From positions 1-64,000 of the forward strand of contig JBBDYG010000071.1 of assembly GCA_040901765.1 (NCBI GenBank): 64,000 nt of DNA, given 5' to 3'. This document shows positions 7,876 through 15,608 of this stretch, in pieces. Each line of letters starts with the position of its first letter. The first letter of the stretch is position 1. This DNA is from JBBDYG01 sp040901765. Lineage in GTDB: Bacteria > Planctomycetota > Planctomycetia > Pirellulales > Lacipirellulaceae. The notes beneath the pieces were generated by a model, which saw only the letters and a list, made by a program, of their open reading frames with translations, was not told the origin of the DNA and ran no database searches. Made by a program: the position numbers and the translations under genes.

Positions 7876-8814
7876 ATGGCGGTTTCGCATTCGGATTGGT
7901 ATCGCGCGCTCGACCCCGAGAAGCGGGAGGCTATTCGCCAATTGCATCGCGTGAATCCTTATTGGAATCTCGTGGGGGTGCTGTTCGTGCTACTGTGGAT
8001 CGCCACGGCGGCTGCAATGTTGTACGCCGACTCGTGGTGGGTGTACGTGCCGGGTTACATCGCGATCGGCCTGTTGATTCACGGCATGGCCAACTTCATG
8101 CACGAAGGAATCCACGGCACGCTGTTCCGCGTGCGGCGGTGGGACCGCTGGTATGGGTTCCTGATGGGCGCCCCGGCCATGTTTCCGCTGACGGCCTATG
8201 GCATCAATCATCTGCTGCACCATAAGTACAACCGCACCGAGCGCGATCCCGACGAGTTTACGAACGTCACCAAGGACCGCACGCTGCTGTCGATTTTCTT
8301 TTACGCCTGGATCGTGCTGGGAATGGCGATGTATTCGTTACATTTTCCGTATGTGGCGTTGAAGCACGCCACGCCGACCGAGCGGCGTCGAATTTTTCTG
8401 GAGCGCGGTATCTTGCTGCTGGTGCTCGGGACCGTGCTGGGAACAGCTTGGTGGTCTGGCCAACTCGCGGCCGTGGCCCACGTGTGGCTCGTGCCGCTGG
8501 TAGTAGCGGCGTTCTTAGGCAACATGCGCGGCTGGGCCGAGCACACGCTCACCGTGCCGGGGAATCTGCTCACCGAAACCCGCACCGTAACGAGCAACCG
8601 GCTCTTTTCGTTCCTCAACATCAACCTGAACTACCACCTGGAGCATCACCTATTCCCCGGCGTGCCGTGGTACAACCTGCCGAAGGTCCACCGCATCCTG
8701 CGCGACGACTATGCCGCGGCGGGGGCTTCGATCTACCGTTCCTACACCCGATTTCTATTCGATGCCTTCCGCATGGGCGTACATGGCGTGGCCCCGCCGG
8801 TTCGGGCCGCCTAA
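7876..8814 (+). CDS. membrane fatty acid desaturase family protein
   Basis: 312 residues with the three histidine boxes of membrane di-iron desaturases/hydroxylases: HEGIH (residues about 76-80), HLLHH (about 113-117) and HLEHH (about 255-259). Hydrophobic segments surround them (LVGVLFVLLWIATAAAMLY, FFYAWIVLGMAMYSLHF, LLLVLGTVLGTAW). Members insert double bonds in acyl chains, or hydroxylate or desaturate carotenoids, at the membrane. The boxes alone do not fix the substrate. GAGGGA lies 9-14 bases before the ATG. It stands alone between two nested hairpins. Confidence 0.88.
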   Translation: MAVSHSDWYRALDPEKREAIRQLHRVNPYWNLVGVLFVLLWIATAAAMLYADSWWVYVPGYIAIGLLIHGMANFMHEGIHGTLFRVRRWDRWYGFLMGAPAMFPLTAYGINHLLHHKYNRTERDPDEFTNVTKDRTLLSIFFYAWIVLGMAMYSLHFPYVALKHATPTERRRIFLERGILLLVLGTVLGTAWWSGQLAAVAHVWLVPLVVAAFLGNMRGWAEHTLTVPGNLLTETRTVTSNRLFSFLNINLNYHLEHHLFPGVPWYNLPKVHRILRDDYAAAGASIYRSYTRFLFDAFRMGVHGVAPPVRAA

Positions 8815-8823
8815 AAGAAGACT

Positions 8824-8998
8824 CAGCCACGGATGAAACACGGATGGAACACAGATGAATGAGCGATTCACTGTTAGCCATTAGCAGGCAGAGGGCAGCA
8901 GGCAGAGGGCAGCGAATTACCGTCATCACTGCCCTCTGCCGGCTGCCCGCTGCCTACCGCTTCCTGTCCGTGTTCATTTCGTGTTTCATCCGTGGCTG
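8824..8998. repeat. nested hairpin with CCACGGATG outer arms and GGCAGAGGGCAGC inner arms
   Basis: The outer arms 8824-8851 and 8971-8998 are complementary over 28 bases with three mismatches. The inner arms are GCAGGCAGAGGGCAGC words facing GCCCTCTGCCGGCTGCCCGC. It sits between the convergent ends of the desaturase and methyltransferase genes, so it could end both transcripts. Confidence 0.88.
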
Positions 8999-9002
8999 AT
9001 AT

Positions 9003-9794
9003 TCACCCGCGTTGCCGCAGTGCTTCGTAGAATAACACGGCCGCGGTGACGGAGACGTTGAGGCTGTCGGCAAGGCCGTGCATCGGTAGGCGAATCGGTG
9101 CGATGTCGGCCGCATTCCACTGCTCGCTGAGACCAGTGGCTTCGGTTCCCAGTACGATGGCCGCGCCGTGCGATAGGTCCGCTTCGGTGTAGAGCCGGGT
9201 TGCGTCGGGACGGGTGGCGAACGTGGGGATGCGTAGCTCCCGGAGCCACGCGATTACTTCGACAACCGGGGCGCTGCACACGTTATCGCGGAACACCGTG
9301 CCCAGGCTGGCGCGGATTGTGTTCGGGTTGAACAGGTCGGTGTGCGGGTCGGCGAGGATCACGGCGTCAACGCCCGCGCCGTCGGCGCTGCGGAGGATCG
9401 CGCCGAGGTTGCCCGGTTTCTCGACGCCTTCGATAATCGCGATTAACGGCTCGGCAGACAGGTTGAGATCGGCCAGCGATCGCCGTGGCAACTCGGCTAC
9501 GAGAACCACGCCGTCGTTGCGCTGGCCATAAGCGAGTTTTTCGTAAACGCTGGGCGTGAGCGTAAACAATTCGGGAGCCGTCCGTTGAAGCTCGGCGACA
9601 GCGGCGCGGGCGTCGTCGCCCGTGGCAAGCTCTTCGCACACAAACGCGGCCAGCGGTCGCACGCCGGCGGCGAGTGCCCGGCCGATCTCGCGGCCACCAT
9701 CGATCAGAATCTGGCCCGAGCGTTCTCGCGCGCGGCGCTCTCGTAGCCGGGCGGCTTCTTTCAGGCGCGGGTTCTGGCGGCTGGTGATATGCAT
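9003..9794 (-). CDS. TrmH/SpoU-family RNA 2'-O-methyltransferase
   Basis: 263 residues from ATG 9794. The N-terminal substrate-binding part begins MHITSRQNPRLKEAARLRER, a common start in this family. The SPOUT domain shows all three motifs: KPGNLGAILRSADGAGVDAV (motif 1, catalytic Arg), IVLGTEATGLSEQW (motif 2) and LPMHGLADSLNVSVTAAVLF (motif 3). It methylates a ribose 2'-hydroxyl in rRNA or tRNA using SAM; the target nucleotide cannot be told. A longer reading to 9830 would take its first 12 residues (MPAVVGVAANRF) from a dispersed repeat, so I prefer 9794. Confidence 0.9.
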   Translation of the reverse strand: MHITSRQNPRLKEAARLRERRARERSGQILIDGGREIGRALAAGVRPLAAFVCEELATGDDARAAVAELQRTAPELFTLTPSVYEKLAYGQRNDGVVLVAELPRRSLADLNLSAEPLIAIIEGVEKPGNLGAILRSADGAGVDAVILADPHTDLFNPNTIRASLGTVFRDNVCSAPVVEVIAWLRELRIPTFATRPDATRLYTEADLSHGAAIVLGTEATGLSEQWNAADIAPIRLPMHGLADSLNVSVTAAVLFYEALRQRG

Positions 9795-9800
9795 GAATCG

Positions 9801-9859
9801 GTTAGCCGCGACGCCCACCACGGCGGGCAAGCTTCGTCTTCACAGCGGAGCGCGTTAGC
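9801..9859. repeat. dispersed repeat, core CGACGCCCACCACGGCGGGC (copy 2 of 3)
   Basis: Matches the elements at 6168-6213 and 62816-62870. The best-conserved part runs from TTAGCCGCGACGCC through CAAGCTTCGTCTTC to AGCGGAGCGCG. The core is a short palindrome (CGCC/GGCG). It abuts the start of the methyltransferase gene. Confidence 0.75.
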
Positions 9860-9960
9860 GTCTCTCCCTACTCACGGACATTGCAGCGCGTATGATGGCG
9901 ACTGCCGCCGCTCGGCGGCCGCTAACGCGGGCACTTCGAGTATCGGCCCTGGTTGCGCAA

Positions 9961-10428
9961 ATGTCGATTGCCATTCCACCCGCCAGCCACGTGTTCGCCT
10001 ATGGAACTTTGATGTTCCCGGCAGTCTGGCGGCTAGTCACGGGCCGGGACGAGCGAGGCCTTCCTGGGCGACTCGCGGGCCATGCAGTGTTTCGAGTTCG
10101 AGACGCGGTCTACCCGGGAATGATCTGGACGGGAGGGGCGTCGACCGTGCCGGGCGTGGTGTATCTGAACGTGGACGGCGCAGCGATCAAACGGCTCGAT
10201 GAGTTCGAGGACACATTCTACGAACGACGTGAAGTATCGGCGGTGTTTGCCGATGGTGCCGAGTGCCGGTGCTGCGCCTACGTCGTCCCGGCACATCGGC
10301 AGCAGTTGCTCACTCGCGAGCCGTGGACCGCCGAGCGATTCTCCGCCCGTGGCGACCTCGCCCGGTTCTTGAACCGCTATCCCGGGTTTACGCGATTGCA
10401 CGAGCGTCCACGCCACTTGATTACCTGA
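9961..10428 (+). CDS. gamma-glutamylcyclotransferase (AIG2-like) family protein
   Basis: 155 residues from ATG 9961; an ATG at 9892 would add 23 residues not typical of the family. It carries the fold's hallmark VFAYGTLMFPAVW near the N-terminus, then LPGRLAGHAVFRVRDAVYPGM, VPGVVYLNVD and LDEFEDTFYERREV, which holds the conserved catalytic Glu. Members open or cyclise gamma-glutamyl amines; the physiological substrate is unknown for most. It is divergent from the methyltransferase gene and convergent with the DUF502 gene. Confidence 0.82.
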   Translation: MSIAIPPASHVFAYGTLMFPAVWRLVTGRDERGLPGRLAGHAVFRVRDAVYPGMIWTGGASTVPGVVYLNVDGAAIKRLDEFEDTFYERREVSAVFADGAECRCCAYVVPAHRQQLLTREPWTAERFSARGDLARFLNRYPGFTRLHERPRHLIT

Positions 10429-10455
10429 CATGCGGGCTAACCATTGCTCGACCGC

Positions 10456-11121
10456 TCACGATGGTTTGATCTCCATCGGCGACGTATTCAGAAACTGGGG
10501 GCCGCTGACGCCCATCGAGACGTAGATGCTCATGAACGCATCGACGGAAAGCTCCGCGGGGTGGACGGCACTCACCGGCACAAACAACAGGCTTCCGCCC
10601 ACGGGAACCGGTGCCGAGGGGATGAGCACGGCGTGGTAGTCGATCTCACCGATGCGAAATCGCTCGGGCGTCGTCAGCAAAGCCAGGAAGGCAGCGCCGG
10701 TGTCCGAGCCGAACACGCAGAACACGACCCGCATGCCCTTGAGCTCCGCTGTCTCTTTCGTGTCGAGCATGCCGGTGAGTTGACGCACGGTGCCGTAAAC
10801 GCCGCCCAGAACAGGAATGCGTTTCGCAAGCCCGTCGACTTTGTCAAACAGAAATCGGCGGGCGCCAATTTCCACGATCGCGCCCAGTCCGAAAATCGCC
10901 GCCAGCACGATGAGCCACCCAACCATGTAGGCCAGCGCCTTGTCGGTGGTGAAATTCACGCCGATCGCACTCAGCAGTCGCCCCATCTCCGTACCGGTAC
11001 CGAACCAATTGATAAAGAATTGGGATACCCAGACGACCACCCCCACCGTAATCACCAGCGGAAGCACCGCGAAGGCACCGACCACGAAGCAGCGAACCAG
11101 GGTGTGAAGAATTCGCGACAT
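10456..11121 (-). CDS. DUF502 family membrane protein
   Basis: 221 residues from ATG 11121 (MSRILHTLVRCFVVGAFAVL). A longer frame to 11205 lacks a family-like start. Two membrane segments (about 9-33 and 63-88: AYMVGWLIVLAAIFGLGAIV) precede the DUF502 signature FDKVDGLAKRIPVLGGVYGT and a soluble C-terminal part (VLIPSAPVPVGGSLLFVPVS). Function is unknown in bacteria. It is a common planctomycete gene with no informative neighbour here. Confidence 0.85.
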   Translation of the reverse strand: MSRILHTLVRCFVVGAFAVLPLVITVGVVVWVSQFFINWFGTGTEMGRLLSAIGVNFTTDKALAYMVGWLIVLAAIFGLGAIVEIGARRFLFDKVDGLAKRIPVLGGVYGTVRQLTGMLDTKETAELKGMRVVFCVFGSDTGAAFLALLTTPERFRIGEIDYHAVLIPSAPVPVGGSLLFVPVSAVHPAELSVDAFMSIYVSMGVSGPQFLNTSPMEIKPS

Positions 11122-11254
11122 ACTGAGGCTTTCTCGGGCGTCAAAAGGGCCAGCCGGATAGTCAGACCATCTACCTGGATTCCTAGCTAGCGGATTCTGG
11201 CACATTCTGCAACCGCTATCGCCATAAATCTGCGGATAGCGATCCGCATTGCCA

Positions 11255-12667
11255 CTATTTTTCCGTATCGAGGCCGTGCTCGGAAAGTAGCTTGCGGAGC
11301 GTCGTGCGGTGGATGCCCAGTTGCCGAGCGGCCGTGGCGCATTGGCCGTGATGCCGGTCTAATGCCGCTTCGAGCAATGGCGGCTCGATGACGTCGAGCA
11401 ACCGCTCGTAAACGCGGCCATTCCATTGGGGATCATCCAGTTTTTCCCGAGACCAATTCTGCACTACGACTGCAATCTGCCCGTCGACGTTTTCCGTCGG
11501 CTCGATTGTGGTAGTCAGGTTCACTGGCGGCGGCAGATGCTCGGACATAATTGCCCGCCCGCGGGCCAAAATCAAAGCGTGTTCGATCGCGTTGCGAAGT
11601 TCGCGGACGTTGCCATGCCAGGGCCGTCGCTCGAGTTCAGCGAGCGCCTCGGGAGAGACGACGCGGCTCGCTGTGCCGGGCGAGCTGGTCAAAATCATCG
11701 CGAAATATGAAGCCAGTTCGGCGATGTCCTCGACCCGCTGACGAAGTGGAGGCAAACAAATCTGGAACGCGCACAATCGAAAGTAAAGATCGTGGCGGAA
11801 TGACCCTTCCTTCATGCGTTCATCCAGACTCCGATGCGTGGCCGAGACCACGCGGAAGTTGGTTTGCACTAGCTCGCGACCGCCGACTGGAAGCACCTCT
11901 CCATGTTCCAGGGCGCGGAGCAACTTAACTTGAGTGGGGAGCGGAATGTCGGCCACTTCGTCGAGAAATAGGGTGCCGCCGTGGGCCTGGGCGAGCAGCC
12001 CCACTCGAGCTACTTCAGCCCCGGTAAATGCACCTCGGACATGGCCGAATAGTTCGCTCTCGGCCAGCGCCGGGCTGAGCGACGCCACGTTGACGGCAAT
12101 GAATGGTCCGTCACCACGATCGCTGTAGCGATGAATGGCGCGAGCAGCAAGCTCCTTGCCGGTGCCGCTTTCGCCGGTTATTAGCACTGGCGCATGGGCC
12201 GCGGCAACTAGCGCGATTTGTTTGAACACTTCCTGCATTGCCGACGAGCGGCCGATCATTCCCTCCACTTGCGGCAAGCGCTCGGGGACAAGCAACTCTA
12301 GGCCGAGCCGACTAGCCAACGCCCGCACGAGCGCCGCGCGGATTTTGTCTGCGTCGAACGGCTTGGCGATGTAGTCAAACGCCCCACGGCGAACGGCGGC
12401 GACGGCCGACGGCAGATCGCCAAAAGCGGTGATTATAATAATCGGCACGTTGCCGCACAAATCTTGGAACCGCTCGATCGCGGTCAGGCCGTCCATCCCT
12501 GGCAGGCGCACGTCGAGGATCACCACATCAGGCTGCTGCTTCTCGACCTGCGCGAGCGCCTGCTCGGCGGACGAAGCGGCGAGTACCTTGTGGCCAAGGC
12601 TTTCGCCCAGCCGCGTAATGCCCCAACAGATGGCAGGTTCGTCATCGACGACTAGGACGCTAGACAT
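11255..12667 (-). CDS. NtrC-family sigma-54-dependent response regulator
   Basis: 470 residues from ATG 12667. The receiver domain (1-120) has the acidic pair D8-D9 and phosphoacceptor D52 (VVILDVRLPGMDG). The central AAA+ domain (about 140-370) has Walker A GESGTGKE, the sigma-54 contact loop GAFTGA intact, and Walker B GGTLFLDEVADI. The C-terminal Fis-type helix-turn-helix reads CATAARQLGIHRTTLRKLL. It should activate transcription by sigma-54 RNA polymerase after phosphorylation. The start overlaps the kinase stop by 16 bases, so the two are translated together. The divergent DUF1559 gene with a sigma-54-like promoter is its most obvious target. Confidence 0.95.
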   Translation of the reverse strand: MSSVLVVDDEPAICWGITRLGESLGHKVLAASSAEQALAQVEKQQPDVVILDVRLPGMDGLTAIERFQDLCGNVPIIIITAFGDLPSAVAAVRRGAFDYIAKPFDADKIRAALVRALASRLGLELLVPERLPQVEGMIGRSSAMQEVFKQIALVAAAHAPVLITGESGTGKELAARAIHRYSDRGDGPFIAVNVASLSPALAESELFGHVRGAFTGAEVARVGLLAQAHGGTLFLDEVADIPLPTQVKLLRALEHGEVLPVGGRELVQTNFRVVSATHRSLDERMKEGSFRHDLYFRLCAFQICLPPLRQRVEDIAELASYFAMILTSSPGTASRVVSPEALAELERRPWHGNVRELRNAIEHALILARGRAIMSEHLPPPVNLTTTIEPTENVDGQIAVVVQNWSREKLDDPQWNGRVYERLLDVIEPPLLEAALDRHHGQCATAARQLGIHRTTLRKLLSEHGLDTEK

Positions 12668-14076
12668 GCTGCATCTCCAGAGGCTGACAGGGGTAATTCT
12701 ACTTCGAAGCGAGTCACGTTTTTCGTGCGTCGCCATCGGATATCACCACCGTGGCGGATTACCACGTCCCGAGCCACAGCCAGACCGATCCCGACGCCGT
12801 CGGGATGCCCAGTTACGAATGGCTCGAACAAATTGTCGCGCACATCTGCCGACGGGCCGGGACCGGAGTCGCTGACTGACAGTTCCAATCGTTCGGGCGA
12901 CCTCCGCGCAAGTTCGATCGTCACGCGGCCAGCCGTGTTGGTTTGCACTCTACCTTGAGAGGCGGCTTCGATGGCGTTCGCGAGCAAATTAATCACAAGC
13001 AGGCTAAGCAACTGGGCATTGCCGTTGATTACATTCGCGTTTTTGGAAGGTCCTTCATCCCATCGAAGCTCGACGCCGGCATGCCGCGCCGCGGGCTGCA
13101 ACAGCGGCAACAGCTCATCGATTAGTTTGGCCAGATTGACCGGCTCCAGCAGAGGACGTTCGGCCGGTTTGCCAAGTTGCAGGAACCGCTGTAGATATTC
13201 TTCCATCAGGCGGAGTTGTTGCTTCGCGACGCTCAGGCTCTCGCACGTTGCACCCGTGACGCATTCTACCGAATGCAGATCGAGCGCCAGATTGCATCCC
13301 GTGGCCCAATTTCGAAGTTGATGGGCTATTCCGCCGCCCAATAGCGCCAGGGTCCGCATCCGCTCCGTGCGGCGTACCTCCTCTTCATATTGCGTTAGCA
13401 TAGCGGCCATCCGGTTCACCGATTGGCCGAGTGCCCGGATTTCGTCATCGCTCTCGCCGAGCGACAACTGTTGAAAATCTCCCCGGGCGATCTGCTCGAC
13501 CTGATCTTGCAGGCGGGACATGCGACCACTGATCCGTCGCGCCGTCACCGATGATACGAGCATGACGACTGGCAGCGCTAGCGCCGCAAACGCGAGCGAG
13601 GGATACACCGCTCGTTGCCAGGCGCGGCGATAATCTTCCTCGGGGTAAAAGAGGTGCAGAGTAGCGCTCGAACTAGCCCCTCGCCGCTCCGCAACAGGAA
13701 CCACTGCGTGGAAGTAACCGCCGTTGCGTTTCCACTGCCGGTTCCCCATCGTGACGTGCGCCGACTTGGGCGCGCCTTGGTTGGAAACATGCTCGATAAA
13801 TCGCTTGGCTGAACCGCTCGTGGCGAGAACTCCGCCGGTTCGGCCGACGAGAACGTACTCGGCCCCGGACAATGCCCGCATTTGTCGGAGCACGGAGTTG
13901 GTAAGCGGGAAGCTCGACTCCTCGAGAATCTGCGTGACACTAAAGAGCTGCGAAGCGATGCGGTCTTCGGTTGCACGAATCGCCAGCATCGCCCCGAGCG
14001 TCGCAACCACCACGACGGCCAACAACATGATGCCGGCCATGGGCAGCATGATCTGATATCGCAATGGACGGCGCAT
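12652..14076 (-). CDS. membrane sensor histidine kinase paired with the NtrC-type regulator
   Basis: 474 residues. Membrane segments at about 10-33 and 158-178 enclose a periplasmic sensor of about 120 residues. A HAMP linker follows (about 179-235), then a dimerisation helix with the phosphoacceptor His252 in GGGIAHQLRN. The ATPase domain shows the N box NLLANAIEAA, G1 DSGPGP and G2 GIGLAVARDVV. It is the first gene of a two-gene operon with the response regulator. The signal is unknown; the sensor part contains YVLVGRTGGVLATSG, a PAS/Cache-like string. Loss of the usual acidic residue after the H-box His (HQLRN) is worth noting, though related NtrB-like kinases vary there. Confidence 0.93.
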   Translation of the reverse strand: MRRPLRYQIMLPMAGIMLLAVVVVATLGAMLAIRATEDRIASQLFSVTQILEESSFPLTNSVLRQMRALSGAEYVLVGRTGGVLATSGSAKRFIEHVSNQGAPKSAHVTMGNRQWKRNGGYFHAVVPVAERRGASSSATLHLFYPEEDYRRAWQRAVYPSLAFAALALPVVMLVSSVTARRISGRMSRLQDQVEQIARGDFQQLSLGESDDEIRALGQSVNRMAAMLTQYEEEVRRTERMRTLALLGGGIAHQLRNWATGCNLALDLHSVECVTGATCESLSVAKQQLRLMEEYLQRFLQLGKPAERPLLEPVNLAKLIDELLPLLQPAARHAGVELRWDEGPSKNANVINGNAQLLSLLVINLLANAIEAASQGRVQTNTAGRVTIELARRSPERLELSVSDSGPGPSADVRDNLFEPFVTGHPDGVGIGLAVARDVVIRHGGDIRWRRTKNVTRFEVELPLSASGDAACLAS

Positions 14077-14190
14077 GGCAGGGTTTTCGGAGACGGTGGC
14101 GAGGCTGTCTCATTCTAGGAATGTTGGAGACGGCCGGCAATTCGACATGAGAACTGGTGGCGCAGTCGATTGCGTGGCCACCACTGTCGG

Positions 14191-14216
14191 TTGCATCGCC
14201 AACGATAGCGGTGCAA
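14191..14216. promoter_or_regulatory. candidate activator-binding inverted repeat
   Basis: TTGCATCGC at 14191-14199 faces GCGGTGCAA at 14208-14216 (8 of 9 pairs, 8-base spacer). It lies about 70 bases upstream of the sigma-54-like promoter, in the range where NtrC-type activators bind, and contains the half-site GGTGCA seen in NtrC operators. The assignment to the adjacent regulator is inference. Confidence 0.4.
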
Positions 14217-14286
14217 ATCGGGAACTTGGCATCAATTGCAGCACAATCCGCCGCATTTTCCATCATAAAAGACTTCGAGCTAAGCT

Positions 14287-14302
14287 TGGCATAACCATTG
14301 CT
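14287..14302 (+). promoter_or_regulatory. sigma-54 promoter upstream of the DUF1559 gene
   Basis: TGGCATAACCATTGCT carries the invariant GG and GC dinucleotides at the correct spacing and fits the RpoN consensus TGGCAC-N5-TTGCW with one difference (T for C). It points to the DUF1559 gene, with 65 bases between the element and its ATG at 14368. The gene for an NtrC-type activator lies divergently next door. Confidence 0.6.
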
Positions 14303-14367
14303 AACTGCACCAGCCGTAGCTCGCGCGTGCCTTCACTAAACTCCCACGCCTCGGAGATGCAGACCAA

Positions 14368-15390
14368 ATGGACTATCGCCCCGCAACGTTGAACCGTTCT
14401 GAACAACGCGGATTTACTCTCGTCGAACTCCTGGTTGTCATCGCGATCATCGGCATTTTAGTGGCCTTACTGTTGCCTGCGATTCAAGCGGCCCGCGAAG
14501 CGGCTCGGCGGAGCCAGTGCCAGAATCATCTCAAGCAGCTCGCGCTCGGTGCGCTGAATTTCGAGAGCGCGCATAAAAAGCTGCCTCCGAGTGTGGAGCT
14601 CAACCTGTCGTCTGGATCAACGGCCAACAACGTTGCCTGGGGTGTGCATGGCTATCTGTTGAGTTACCTCGAAGAGGAGAGTCTGCGAGGCTTAGTGGAC
14701 CTGAACGCGGCTTGGGATTTCCAGACTGCGATCAACAACCTGCGGATACCAGTGTTTTCGTGTCCCAGCGACGACCGCGCGGGCGAGGTTCGTGACCCTG
14801 GCGGCGGCAAGGCATTTCTCTATTCAACGACCTATGGCTTCAACATGGGCACCTGGTTCGTATTCAACCCAGCAACCTCCAAGGGAGGCGACGGGGCGTT
14901 TTATCCGAATAGCAATCTGTCGCTGGCCAAGTTTAGCGATGGCACGAGCAAGACGGTGCTGGCCTCGGAAGTGAAGGCCTGGACCCATTACGTCCGCAAC
15001 GGCGGGCCGTCCTCGACGACAATCCCCAGCACCGCCGACGAAGCCGCCGCGATGGTCGCTTCCGGCAGCGAATACAAGAACACCGGCCACACCGAGTGGC
15101 CCGACGGGCGCGTCCATCACACGGGCTTCACGGCCACCATGCCTCCCAACACGCTCGTGCCCTATCCCAAAGACGGACAAGTGCTCGACGCCGACTACAA
15201 CTCGTGGCAAGAGGGCAAGAACGGCGTAAATGGAAGTCCCAGCTACGCCATCGTTACTTCCCGAAGTCACCATTCGGGCATCGTCCAGGCCGCGATGGTT
15301 GATGGCTCGGTGCAGACATTCGCCGACGACATCGTACTCGCCGTGTGGCGTGCGGCGGCGACGCGGGCCGGGGCGGAAGTGGGACAGTAA
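14368..15390 (+). CDS. DUF1559 prepilin-like protein
   Basis: 340 residues. A short leader ending RSEQRG is followed by FTLVELLVVIAIIGILVALL, the type IV prepilin/pseudopilin methylation motif and hydrophobic helix, then LLPAIQAAREAARRSQCQNH and a soluble domain. The end carries the DUF1559 motif SHHSGIVQAAMVDGSVQTFAD. These proteins are greatly expanded in planctomycetes, are probably processed by a prepilin peptidase, and have no proven role. The upstream sigma-54-like promoter and divergent two-component system resemble the PilS-PilR-pilA arrangement of other bacteria, though not by homology of the pilin. Two further DUF1559 genes lie at 34847 and 48307. Confidence 0.93.
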   Translation: MDYRPATLNRSEQRGFTLVELLVVIAIIGILVALLLPAIQAAREAARRSQCQNHLKQLALGALNFESAHKKLPPSVELNLSSGSTANNVAWGVHGYLLSYLEEESLRGLVDLNAAWDFQTAINNLRIPVFSCPSDDRAGEVRDPGGGKAFLYSTTYGFNMGTWFVFNPATSKGGDGAFYPNSNLSLAKFSDGTSKTVLASEVKAWTHYVRNGGPSSTTIPSTADEAAAMVASGSEYKNTGHTEWPDGRVHHTGFTATMPPNTLVPYPKDGQVLDADYNSWQEGKNGVNGSPSYAIVTSRSHHSGIVQAAMVDGSVQTFADDIVLAVWRAAATRAGAEVGQ

Positions 15391-15608
15391 CCGTACTGGA
15401 TCGCCAGCCCCATGGGGGCATCGTGCCGTTTGCGCAGAATTATATCGTGTTCGCGTAAACTGCGTGGAGCGTCAGCGACGAGCGCGTCCTGCGTTGTTAG
15501 ACTGCCGGTATGGACTGGCGGGGTGGTTCTTGCGAACAGAGTGGTGCGACGAATTTGCCGCCGCCTCGGCCAGCAACAATAATAGGTTGGGGCACGGCAG
15601 GAACAGGC

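Noticed and set aside
10444..11190. 248-residue plus-strand open frame
   Set aside because: It is the antisense shadow of the DUF502 gene, rich in His/Arg/Gln typical of high-GC antisense frames.
14227..14245. Second sigma-54 promoter at CTTGGCATCAATTGCAGCA
   Set aside because: The TGGCA and TTGC parts are present but the spacing between GG and GC is two bases too short.
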